The translations under genes were made by a program, and so were the position numbers. The notes under the pieces are model-generated. The model was not told the origin of the DNA and did no database searches. It saw only the letters and a list, made by a program, of their open reading frames with translations. Below, piece after piece: positions 53,362-61,209 of a stretch of DNA of 64,000 bases (position 1 is the first letter of the stretch; each line of letters starts with the position of its first letter). Location: assembly GCF_900609065.1 (NCBI RefSeq), contig NZ_UXAU01000013.1, positions 87,626 to 151,625 of the forward strand, written 5' to 3'. The stretch is from Arthrobacter ulcerisalmonis. Its GTDB lineage: Bacteria; Actinomycetota; Actinomycetes; Actinomycetales; Micrococcaceae.

Positions 53362-54465
53362 GTGACAGACGGTACGACGACGGCGGTTCCCGCAGCGGAG
53401 GCCCCCAGCACCCAGGTGCCGGGGCTAGGCCCGCTGGGTTCAGCCAGGGCCACAGCCCGCGGTTCCGCCTCCGGGGGGAAGCGGGCCGGCTGGCTGCTGG
53501 TAGTCGTCGTCGGACTGTTTGTCCTAGCGGGACTTTCCCTGGCGGTGGGAGCCCGCGGGCTTCCGCTCGCCACCATCTGGCAGGCGATCACAGCTTTTGA
53601 TCCAGCCAATGGGGATCACGCCGTGGTGTTGGCCCGCATTCCGCGAACAGTGCTAGGGCTGGTGGTCGGCGCTGCCCTGGGACTTGCCGGCGCCGCGATG
53701 CAGGGGGTAGCCCGCAATCCATTGGCCGACCCCGGCATCATGGGCGTCAATGCTGGCGCGGCCCTCGCCGTGGTCACTGGCATTTACGCCTTCGGCATCA
53801 CAGGTTTCTCGGGCTACATCTGGTTCGCTTTCGTGGGCGCCGCGGTGGCCGCCGTCGTGGTGTACCTGATTGCGTCCATGGGACGGGACGGTGCCACCCC
53901 GGTGAAGCTTGCTTTGGCGGGTGCGGCGCTGAGCGCTGGACTGTATTCGCTCATGAACGTCATTCTGGTATCGAGCCAGGACACGTTTGACCGCTTCCGT
54001 TTCTGGCAGGTGGGTGGCGTCGCGAGCCGCGACTGGTCTGTGGTGCTACCGGGGTTGCCGTTCCTCGCAGTGGGCGCGCTGATCGTGCTTTTCAGTGGGC
54101 GCATCCTTAACAGCCTGGCGCTGGGAGACGATATTGCCCGGGGCCTGGGCCAGCGGGTTGGCTTGGTCCGCGCCGTCAGCGCCCTGGGCATTGTGCTGCT
54201 GTGCGGCACGGCTACGGCGTTGGCTGGCCCCATCGGGTTCGTTGGCCTGGTCATACCGCATGCTGTCCGGTTCCTGACCGGGCCCGACTACCGGTGGATC
54301 TTGCCGTTCTCCCTGGTGGCCGCGCCGGTGTTGTTGCTGGGCGCAGACATCATTGGCCGCATCATCCTGCTTCCGGGCGAAGTCCCCGCGGGCATCATGA
54401 CAGCCCTGGTGGGCGCGCCGGTGTTCGTCTGGCTGGTCCGTCGCGGCAAGGGGGCCGGGCTGTGA
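53362..54465 (+). CDS. FecCD family siderophore ABC permease, subunit 1
   Basis: 367 residues, about 9-10 helices. FecCD hallmarks are RIPRTVLGLVVGAALGLAGA, the helix with NPLADPGIMGVNAGAA, and GPIGFVGLVIPHAVRFLTGPD, the loop contacting the ATPase. The N-terminal 45 residues are Ala/Gly/Ser-rich and probably cytoplasmic. GTG start 9 bases after the binding-protein gene. It pairs with the next gene to form the channel heterodimer. Confidence 0.93.
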   Translation: MTDGTTTAVPAAEAPSTQVPGLGPLGSARATARGSASGGKRAGWLLVVVVGLFVLAGLSLAVGARGLPLATIWQAITAFDPANGDHAVVLARIPRTVLGLVVGAALGLAGAAMQGVARNPLADPGIMGVNAGAALAVVTGIYAFGITGFSGYIWFAFVGAAVAAVVVYLIASMGRDGATPVKLALAGAALSAGLYSLMNVILVSSQDTFDRFRFWQVGGVASRDWSVVLPGLPFLAVGALIVLFSGRILNSLALGDDIARGLGQRVGLVRAVSALGIVLLCGTATALAGPIGFVGLVIPHAVRFLTGPDYRWILPFSLVAAPVLLLGADIIGRIILLPGEVPAGIMTALVGAPVFVWLVRRGKGAGL

Positions 54466-55559
54466 CGCTCGTCCGCCCCCGCGAGATGGCGCATAGGCGT
54501 AATCCTGGTCGCAAACATGGGCGTTATCTGCCATCTCGGGTGCTGAACCGGACCGCGATCTTGGCTGCCGCCGTCGTGGTCCTGCTCGCCGTCCACATCC
54601 TGCTGGGCAGCTACACAGTGACCATCCCCGACTTCTTCAAGATCCTGGCAGCCCATCTGACGGGTGGCGAGCGGATTCCCGGCGCCAGTTTCATTGTCAT
54701 GGAAAACAAGCTGCCCCGGGCCATTATTGGCACCATGATCGGCATCGCATTTGGCCTGTCCGGTGCGCTCTTCCAGACCATGCTCCGCAACCCGCTGGCC
54801 AGCCCCGATGTGATCGGCATCAGCTACGGCGCCAGCGCTGCCGCCGTCACAGCCATCGTCATCTTTGGTGCCACCGGCCCCGCCGTATCCGGCGCTGCCT
54901 TGGTGGGAGCGCTTGGCGTGGCAGGCCTGATCTACGCCATTTCCAGCGGCGGTGCCATTCGCGGATCCAGCAAGGGCAGCGCCGCCGGTAACCGCTTGAT
55001 CCTCGCCGGCGTGGGTATCGGCGCGGCCCTGAACGCAGTGGTCAACTTCATGATGACCAGGGCCGACATTCAAACGGCCGCCGGCGCGCTGATCTGGCTC
55101 AACGGCTCCCTCAACTCAGCCAACTGGGACCGGGCCGGCATTCTGGTGCTAGCGCTGGTCATCCTGGTACCCGCCGTTGCTGTTCTCGCGGGCCCGCTGC
55201 GCATGCTGGAATTGGGCGACGACGCCGCTGCCGGCTTGGGAACCCGGGTCACCATGTCCCGACTCGCCATTGTCATCATTGCGGTGGCGCTGGCCGCCGT
55301 GGCCACCGCCGCGGCCGGACCCGTCGCGTTTGTCGCGTTTCTGGCCGGCCCGATCGCCCGCCGCTTCACCCGCAAGGCCAGTCTGCCGGCAGCAGCATTC
55401 GTCGGTGCGCTGATCGTCCTGGCTGCTGACTATTTTGCCTTCAATGTTGCCCCGTTGATCCTGGGCGGGACCGTACTTCCGGTCGGCGTCATTACCGGCG
55501 CACTGGGTGCACCGTTCCTGCTGTGGCTCCTGGTCACTGCCAACCGAAAGGATGCCTGA
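54462..55559 (+). CDS. FecCD family siderophore ABC permease, subunit 2
   Basis: 365 residues from the GTG at 54462, which overlaps the previous stop (GTGA); the frame is open upstream but that overlaps subunit 1 coding. FecCD features are KLPRAIIGTMIGIAFGLSGA, NPLASPDVIGISYGASAAA, and GPVAFVAFLAGPIARRFTRKA. A positively charged N-terminal 35 residues precedes helix 1. It forms the second half of the permease. Confidence 0.93.
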   Translation: MTLVRPREMAHRRNPGRKHGRYLPSRVLNRTAILAAAVVVLLAVHILLGSYTVTIPDFFKILAAHLTGGERIPGASFIVMENKLPRAIIGTMIGIAFGLSGALFQTMLRNPLASPDVIGISYGASAAAVTAIVIFGATGPAVSGAALVGALGVAGLIYAISSGGAIRGSSKGSAAGNRLILAGVGIGAALNAVVNFMMTRADIQTAAGALIWLNGSLNSANWDRAGILVLALVILVPAVAVLAGPLRMLELGDDAAAGLGTRVTMSRLAIVIIAVALAAVATAAAGPVAFVAFLAGPIARRFTRKASLPAAAFVGALIVLAADYFAFNVAPLILGGTVLPVGVITGALGAPFLLWLLVTANRKDA

Positions 55560-55560
55560 C

Positions 55561-56376
55561 ATGGCACTTCTCAACGCCAAGGACCTGACGCTCAAATACG
55601 ATCAGCGCTGCGTGGTCGAAGGCCTCAGCGTGGCAATCCCCGAAGGCCAGGTGACCATAATCGTGGGAGCCAACGCCTGCGGAAAATCCACGTTGCTCCG
55701 CGGCCTCTCGCGGCTCCTCAAGCCAGCCAGCGGCACAGTCACCCTGGACGGCAAGGACATCCACGCCAAGCCGGCCCGCGAACTTGCCCGCGCCCTCGGC
55801 CTACTCCCACAGCATCCCACGGCCCCCGATGGCATCACGGTGCGCGATCTGGTGAGCCGTGGCCGGTACCCACACCAGGGCTTCTTCCGCAGCTGGAGCG
55901 TCAAGGACGACGCCGCCGTGCAGCGCGCGCTGGAGGCTACGGAAACGTTGGACCTCGCCGAGCGCGACATCGACGAGCTCTCCGGCGGACAGCGGCAGCG
56001 CGTATGGATTGCCATGGCCCTGGCCCAGGAAACCGAGGTGCTGCTCCTCGACGAACCCACCACCTACCTTGACCTGGCACACCAGGTGGAGGTGTTGGAC
56101 CTGCTCACCGACCTCAATCGCACTCGAAAGACCACCGTGGCGATAGTCCTGCACGATCTCAACCTTGCCGCCCGTTACGCCGACAACGTCATTGCCATGA
56201 AGGCCGGCGCCGTCGTGGCCATGGGCTCACCTCGAGACGTGGTGACCGAGTCCTTGGTGCGGGACGTGTTCGGCCTCGAATCCCGCGTCATCCCCGACCC
56301 CATTTCAGGGACCCCATTGATCATTCCCATCGGGCGGCATCACGTCCCCGCGAAAGAACTGGAGCTAGCCTCATGA
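55561..56376 (+). CDS. Siderophore ABC transporter ATP-binding protein (FecE/FepC type)
   Basis: 271 residues. Walker A is GANACGKST (usually GPNGCGKST), followed by the Q-loop in LLPQHPTAPDGITV, the signature LSGGQRQR, Walker B LLLDEPTTYLDLAHQ and the H-loop in VLHDLNLAARY. The TYLDLAHQ segment is diagnostic for iron-siderophore and cobalamin ATPases. It lies one base after the second permease and overlaps the next gene by 4. Confidence 0.94.
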   Translation: MALLNAKDLTLKYDQRCVVEGLSVAIPEGQVTIIVGANACGKSTLLRGLSRLLKPASGTVTLDGKDIHAKPARELARALGLLPQHPTAPDGITVRDLVSRGRYPHQGFFRSWSVKDDAAVQRALEATETLDLAERDIDELSGGQRQRVWIAMALAQETEVLLLDEPTTYLDLAHQVEVLDLLTDLNRTRKTTVAIVLHDLNLAARYADNVIAMKAGAVVAMGSPRDVVTESLVRDVFGLESRVIPDPISGTPLIIPIGRHHVPAKELELAS

Positions 56377-57413
56377 CCAGCACCGAAACTGCCACCGTCG
56401 AACCACAGGTTTTGGCTTTCGAAGTCACCGTTGCCTCCGTTGAGGAGTTGAGCCCCACCTTCCGCAGGATCACGTTTGGCGGCTATACGCTGCGGGATTT
56501 TGGCGTAAATGGCGACACCCTCGACCTGCGGATCAAACTCATGATCCCCTCCGTTGCCGCCGATGGCAGCGAGATTCCGTTGCCGACGTTTGAGATGTCC
56601 CAAGCCGGTTGGTACCGCGAGTGGCTCGGCATGGACGAAACCGTTCGTGGTTCGATGCGGACCTACACCGTGCGTTCCTCCCGCCTGGACTCGGTATACC
56701 CCGAAATCGACGTGGACTTTGTGATGCACTTCGATGACCACGGCAACGGCGGCCCCGCAGCCAACTGGGCCCTGAACGCCAAACCCGGTGACGCCATCAC
56801 CATCATTGGTCCCAACAATCGCGCGGCCACAGCACAGGGCGAAGAGGCCTATGGCGGCATCGAATGGCGGCCAGGAATGGCCCAACGTATCCTCCTGGCT
56901 GGCGATGAGACCGCCGTCCCCGCCATCTGCGCGATCCTCGAAAGCCTGCCGAGCTACATGAGCGGGCAGGCCATTCTTGAGGTTCCCGAGGCCCGCGACT
57001 TCCAGGACATCAAATCAGCCGCTGACGTTCAGGTCACGTGGCTCGCGCGCGGCGCCTCCATCGGCCTGTCCCGCCCGCACGGCGAACTGCTGCAGGAGGC
57101 AGTGCGGAAGGCCGTTCCCGTGCCCGGTTGGGTTGGTGTCACCACGGCCGCCGCCGGTGCGGGGCCCGAACCAGAGGACGTTAATGTGGATGTGGACATC
57201 CTCTGGGAAACGCCCGCCAGCCTGAACAGTGCCGCCGTTGCGGCCACCAAAAACCCGGACAAGCCGTCAGGAGCGTTGCCGTTCTACGCCTGGATCGCGG
57301 GAGAGGCGGCTGTCATCAAGGACATGCGCCGCTACCTGGTCCGCGATGTGGGGATCGACCGCAAACAAGTGGCCTTCATGGGGTACTGGCGGCACGGCAA
57401 GTCGGAGGGCTGA
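56373..57413 (+). CDS. Siderophore-interacting protein (ViuB-like ferric reductase)
   Basis: 346 residues. It releases iron inside the cell by reducing the ferric siderophore with NAD(P)H and FAD. The FAD-binding barrel has MRTYTVRSSRLDS (the R-x-Y-T/S motif) and a conserved HFDDHGNGGPAANWAL, followed by a C-terminal NAD(P)H domain with ILLAGDETAVPAI and FYAWIAGEAAVIKDMRRYL. The start overlaps the ATPase stop by 4 bases. Last gene of the iron operon. Confidence 0.93.
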   Translation: MTSTETATVEPQVLAFEVTVASVEELSPTFRRITFGGYTLRDFGVNGDTLDLRIKLMIPSVAADGSEIPLPTFEMSQAGWYREWLGMDETVRGSMRTYTVRSSRLDSVYPEIDVDFVMHFDDHGNGGPAANWALNAKPGDAITIIGPNNRAATAQGEEAYGGIEWRPGMAQRILLAGDETAVPAICAILESLPSYMSGQAILEVPEARDFQDIKSAADVQVTWLARGASIGLSRPHGELLQEAVRKAVPVPGWVGVTTAAAGAGPEPEDVNVDVDILWETPASLNSAAVAATKNPDKPSGALPFYAWIAGEAAVIKDMRRYLVRDVGIDRKQVAFMGYWRHGKSEG

Positions 57414-57417
57414 CGCT

Positions 57418-57431
57418 GCAACCCTCCCGGA
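57418..57431 (+). repeat. Dispersed 14-base repeat copy
   Basis: GCAACCCTCCCGGA occurs here, directly after the iron operon, and as its exact reverse complement at 49556-49569, inside the nested inverted repeat downstream of jetC. Both are followed or preceded by a TTTGGCGGC stretch. It suggests a small repeat family. Confidence 0.55.
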
Positions 57432-57519
57432 CGTTTGGCGGCTGGGACGATGACTTTCCCGTACTTCCTGTTCATCCCGCCGTCGTCCGCCCGTTATGTA
57501 GAGCGGTTACTCTCGGTTG

Positions 57520-58383
57520 ATGCCTGCTGCCCCGTTGCTTCCAGAGAGCGGTCGGCGCGTGTTCGTGGCTTTAGGGGACTCGTTCACTGAGGGCGTGGGG
57601 GACCGCGATGCGAGCTTGCCGAACGGCGTTCGCGGTTGGGCGGACCGAGTGGCCGAAAAGTTAGCTAAGGCCCAACCGGGGTGGCGGTACGCCAACCTGG
57701 CCATCCGCAGCAAGCGGCTGCGGCACATTGTTGCCGAGCAACTGCACCCGGCGATCGCCATGAACCCGGCCCTGATCACGCTATACGCCGGCGGTAACGA
57801 CATCCTCGACCTGAAAACAGACATGGCCGTCCTGATGGCTGACTACGAACGGCTTGTCGCGCAACTAGCGGGAACTGGCGCCGTCGTGGTGCTCTTTACC
57901 GGATTCGACGTGAAGGTTTCGGCGCTCCTGGAACCACTGAAGAAGCGGAACACCCTCTACAACCAGCAGGTGCGGGCACTTGCGGATAAGTACGGAGCTG
58001 TCTTGGTGGACTACTGGTCCTTGACGGCGTTTCGCGACCCGCGCATGTGGGATTCGGACCGGCTGCACATGTCCAAGGCAGGGCATAAGTACTTGGCCGG
58101 ACAGGTCCTGGACCAACTGGGAGTGCCGCACAAGTTCACGCCCAAGGACTGGGATGCCCTCGGGCGGCGGAGCCTTCGAGAGTGGGAACGGCATCAGCGC
58201 CGGTGGGTGAATGATTGGGTGTTGCCGCTGGTGGGCCGCAAACTTCGGGGCACCACGCTGGGCGACGACCTGGGCCCGCGTTGGCCGGAACCAGTCAAGG
58301 TGCCGAAAAAGGGTGGGCTGCGGAAACTCGCTGCGGAGCGGGCATCCGGAACCCGTCCGGTGCAGACGGATTTTCACAGCTGA
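57520..58383 (+). CDS. SGNH/GDSL hydrolase (paralogue 1)
   Basis: 287 residues. The SGNH blocks are present: catalytic Ser in VALGDSFTEGVGD, the block III AGGNDI, and the Asp-x-x-His in DRLHMSKAGH. The C-terminal 70 residues are basic and repeat the character of the second copy at 59006. It hydrolyses an ester or acyl group; there is no signal peptide, so it is intracellular. TACTCT (57508-57513) ends 6 nt before the ATG, predicting a leaderless mRNA. Confidence 0.9.
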   Translation: MPAAPLLPESGRRVFVALGDSFTEGVGDRDASLPNGVRGWADRVAEKLAKAQPGWRYANLAIRSKRLRHIVAEQLHPAIAMNPALITLYAGGNDILDLKTDMAVLMADYERLVAQLAGTGAVVVLFTGFDVKVSALLEPLKKRNTLYNQQVRALADKYGAVLVDYWSLTAFRDPRMWDSDRLHMSKAGHKYLAGQVLDQLGVPHKFTPKDWDALGRRSLREWERHQRRWVNDWVLPLVGRKLRGTTLGDDLGPRWPEPVKVPKKGGLRKLAAERASGTRPVQTDFHS

Positions 58384-58434
58384 GGCCGTGATGAGCTTGA
58401 AGGATCAACAGGGGCTTTCTCGTAGTATGGGTGC

Positions 58435-58914
58435 ATGACCGAAACACGCTGGCTTTCTGCAGAAGAACGCCGTGCCTGGCTGGCGCTCGTAAGCATCAAC
58501 ACGCTTCTGCCCGCAGCACTGGACACCAAGCTGCACGCCTCCGGGAAGCTGTCGCTCTTCGACTACACCGTCATGGCGATGCTCTCTGAAGCGGAGGGCC
58601 ACTTTCTGCCCATGAGCGGGCTGGCGGCCAGGAGCAGCGCATCCCTTTCGCGACTTTCGCACGTGGTCACCAAGCTGCAGAAACGCGGGTGGGTGGAACG
58701 CCGCCCGCACCCACACGACGCCCGGGTCACTACTGCGCACCTCACTGACGAGGGGATGGACACCATCGTAGGACTGGCCCCGGACCACGTGGAGAGCGTC
58801 CGCGAGTTGGTCCTGGATGCACTATCGGAGCGGGATGTGGCAGATCTCGCTCGGATCGGCGAAAAGATCGTGGGCCGGTTGGACACTAACCACTGGATCC
58901 TGCGCGAGGACTGA
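58435..58914 (+). CDS. MarR family transcriptional regulator
   Basis: 159 residues, MarR winged helix (about 45-115) with LAARSSASLSRLSHVVTKL and the wing HPHDARVTTAHLTDEG. It lies between two SGNH hydrolase genes in the same direction and may control one or both. There is no ribosome binding site; TAGTAT (58423-58428) ends exactly 6 nt before the ATG. Confidence 0.92.
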   Translation: MTETRWLSAEERRAWLALVSINTLLPAALDTKLHASGKLSLFDYTVMAMLSEAEGHFLPMSGLAARSSASLSRLSHVVTKLQKRGWVERRPHPHDARVTTAHLTDEGMDTIVGLAPDHVESVRELVLDALSERDVADLARIGEKIVGRLDTNHWILRED

Positions 58915-59005
58915 AGCACCACGATGCCGCCCCGGCATTCTCGCCTCGGGAAGTCGCGGCTCTATCTGCTTTGGCACCGGCTTTGGGCGGTGGCAAACTG
59001 GCCAA

Positions 59006-59767
59006 ATGACATACAGCACCCGGTTTGTAGCCCTCGGCGATTCCTTTACTGAGGGCGTCGGCGACCCTGATCCCACCCGCCCCAACGGAGTGCGCGGCTG
59101 GGCAGACCGCGTGGCCGAACAATTGGCGCTCGCCGACCCCCACTTCGGATACGCGAATCTCGCTATTCGCGGCCGGAAGCTGCGGCAAATTTTGGCCGAG
59201 CAGGTGAGTGCCGCCGTCGAACTTAAACCCACCCTGGTGAGTATCTACGCCGGAGCCAACGACATCATGCGGCCGCAGATCGACATTGACGCACTCATGG
59301 CGGATTACGACGACGGCGTCCGCGCGTTGAGTGCCACGGGCGCCACTGTGCTGCTCTTCACCGGGTTCGATGCCCGGGGATCGAAGGTCTTCAGCACCAT
59401 GCGCGGACGCACCGCCATTTACAACGAACTGGTGCGCGGAATTGCCAGCGACCACGGCGCGCTGGTGGTGGACTACTGGCGGTTCAGTGAGTACTACGAC
59501 TGGGGCATGTGGGCCGCGGACCGGATGCATATGTCTGCTGCCGGCCACGCAACGATGGCTCAGCGTGTTCTGGGCCTCCTGGCACGGGAGCATGCGATTG
59601 ACGTTCCACCCATGACTCCGGTTCCTGAGCTGAGCAGGGCCGAAGCCTTGAGGGCCAATGCCCGATGGGTGCGCGAATACGCTGGACCCTGGGTTGCCCG
59701 GCGGCTTACCGGGAAGTCTTCCGGCGATGGGCTTGCGCCTAAGTATCCGGAGCTCAGCCGGCTCTAG
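59006..59767 (+). CDS. SGNH/GDSL hydrolase (paralogue 2)
   Basis: 253 residues from the ATG at 59006; the frame is open further left, overlapping marR, but that part has no SGNH similarity. The catalytic blocks are VALGDSFTEGVGD, AGANDI and DRMHMSAAGH. It is similar to the gene at 57520 over nearly its whole length, so the pair arose by duplication. CAAACT (58994-58999) ends 6 nt before the ATG. The last 14 bases overlap the convergent apbE-like gene. Confidence 0.9.
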   Translation: MTYSTRFVALGDSFTEGVGDPDPTRPNGVRGWADRVAEQLALADPHFGYANLAIRGRKLRQILAEQVSAAVELKPTLVSIYAGANDIMRPQIDIDALMADYDDGVRALSATGATVLLFTGFDARGSKVFSTMRGRTAIYNELVRGIASDHGALVVDYWRFSEYYDWGMWAADRMHMSAAGHATMAQRVLGLLAREHAIDVPPMTPVPELSRAEALRANARWVREYAGPWVARRLTGKSSGDGLAPKYPELSRL

Positions 59768-60632
59768 CGGTGCGGTGGAAGGCGGGGGTGGCCACCAGCG
59801 AACCGTCTGCACGAACGGCGAGGATCGCCACGTCCCAGCCCTCCACCGCCCGGTCCAGCATGGCGGATCCGCCCGAGACCACTGCTGTGGCCAGGACATC
59901 GGCGGTGACAATGTCTGGCGCCGCAACGGAAACTTGGACGAACTCTGGAGGCCGTCGCTGCTGCCGCCAGATGTGCTCGCCTCTTTCCGCGGAACCGGAT
60001 GTGGCCAGGGCCAGGTGATGTCCGTCAGCGGCGAGAGGGTAGGCGGACAGCAGATGCCCGCGATCGGTCGGATCCACGATTCCTGCAAGCCACGGGCTGC
60101 CATTGCTAGTGCCAGTGCGAGTGCTGCTGCCGGGGACGGGAGAACCGCTGGCCACTACATCACCCCCGGCATTCAGGCACCAGTTCAGGCGGCCCAGCGC
60201 CGACAGCGACAGCCCAGCTTCGCGGATCGCGTGGCCCTTCACGATGCCGGATAGGTCCAGGACTCCGTCCGGCCGTTCGGAGTTGAACGCACCTTCGGTG
60301 AGCAGCCGCCAGTCGTGAGCCTCCGCGTATCGTTGGCGCATGCTTGTGGAGGCATGCCGCAGCGTCAGCTCACCGCGGGCCAGCCGGCTGGCCTCGGAAT
60401 CCGGCCGGTACAGGCTGAAGGTTTCATCCAGATCGCGGAATATACGTTCGACGACAGCGGCAGAGGCTGCCAGTTCATCCTCGGCCGCCTGCCCTGCCGC
60501 CTGCGCTGCTGCCACGTCGGTTGCCAGGGTAAGGCTGATCACCGTTCCCATGCTGAGAAACGTCCTGGCCTTCAGGGGAGTTGCTGGATTGTCGTGCGGT
60601 TCTGCGCCCGGAAGGTCAGAGGTTTGCTGCAT
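59754..60632 (-). CDS. apbE: FAD:protein FMN transferase (ApbE family)
   Basis: 292 residues from the ATG at 60632. It transfers FMN from FAD onto a threonine of an extracytosolic protein. Family marks are MGTVISLTL at the N-terminus, the FAD-site segment LDLSGIVKGHAIREAG, LNAGGDVVASG, and TADVLATAVVSGG with the Mg-binding Asp and Thr. The start lies 17 bases inside the FMN-binding-domain gene, which is its evident substrate. The enzyme has no obvious signal peptide. Confidence 0.92.
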   Translation of the reverse strand: MQQTSDLPGAEPHDNPATPLKARTFLSMGTVISLTLATDVAAAQAAGQAAEDELAASAAVVERIFRDLDETFSLYRPDSEASRLARGELTLRHASTSMRQRYAEAHDWRLLTEGAFNSERPDGVLDLSGIVKGHAIREAGLSLSALGRLNWCLNAGGDVVASGSPVPGSSTRTGTSNGSPWLAGIVDPTDRGHLLSAYPLAADGHHLALATSGSAERGEHIWRQQRRPPEFVQVSVAAPDIVTADVLATAVVSGGSAMLDRAVEGWDVAILAVRADGSLVATPAFHRTARAG

Positions 60633-61209
60633 CGATGGCTGCCTGGAGCGATGTGAGGTACGCGCCGCTGGTGACGGTGGCGCCGCTGACGGTTTGAACA
60701 TTGGCCGACTGGGCTGCCAGCACTTCACTGCGCAGCACGGGTGCGGCCCTGTTGCTGATCTGGACCGACTTCCGGTCATCGTCGGTCAGGTGGAGCGCCG
60801 TAACCTCGGTGATCGAGCCCCCACTGACAGTGATTTGTACCTGCACCGAGCCAAATCTTGTCTGGACCGCCGTCCCTGCATAGATTCCGGCGGTCTGGGT
60901 TTGGGTGCCCCCGGATGTCGTTCCGGAAGCGCTGGACGACCCCGTGCTCGGCGCTCCGCCGGTGCTGCTGGCACCCGAGGAAGGACTGGCACCCGAGGAG
61001 GGGCCGGTTCCAGACGATGCGCCACTGGCACCTGTGGAAGCGCTGGCACCCGAGGAGCCGCCGCCGGTTCCCGAGGCGGCGCCCGATGCTGCCGCCGTCG
61101 TACTTCCCGCAATGACGCTGGTCCCGCCTGCCTGAGTTCCGGCCTGCCACCCGGCCAGGAGAATTCCGGCCGATGCGACGGCTGCAGCAACTGTTCCCCG
61201 TGTTCTCAC
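60616..61209 (-). CDS. FMN-binding domain protein, exported and Ser/Gly-rich
   Basis: 197 residues from the GTG at 61209, overlapping the reductase stop by 4 bases. A signal anchor (about 5-24) leads into an 80-residue Ser/Gly/Thr/Ala linker and an FMN_bind domain (about 113-197). The flavinylation motif is SGATVTS, with Thr178 as the probable FMN attachment site. It should shuttle electrons outside the membrane between the upstream ferric-reductase-like protein and an unknown acceptor. Confidence 0.88.
   Translation of the reverse strand: MRTRGTVAAAVASAGILLAGWQAGTQAGGTSVIAGSTTAAASGAASGTGGGSSGASASTGASGASSGTGPSSGASPSSGASSTGGAPSTGSSSASGTTSGGTQTQTAGIYAGTAVQTRFGSVQVQITVSGGSITEVTALHLTDDDRKSVQISNRAAPVLRSEVLAAQSANVQTVSGATVTSGAYLTSLQAAIDAANL

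Noticed and set aside
54201..54461. Upstream extension of the second FecCD permease
   Set aside because: It overlaps the coding sequence of the first permease; the GTG at 54462 has the standard GTGA overlap.
58817..59005. Upstream extension of SGNH paralogue 2
   Set aside because: It overlaps the MarR gene and lacks similarity; the -10-N6-ATG arrangement supports 59006.
60905..61135. Plus-strand frame rich in Pro/Glu/Ala repeats
   Set aside because: Antisense of the Ser/Gly-rich linker of the FMN-binding protein; the repeats are a by-product of that linker.
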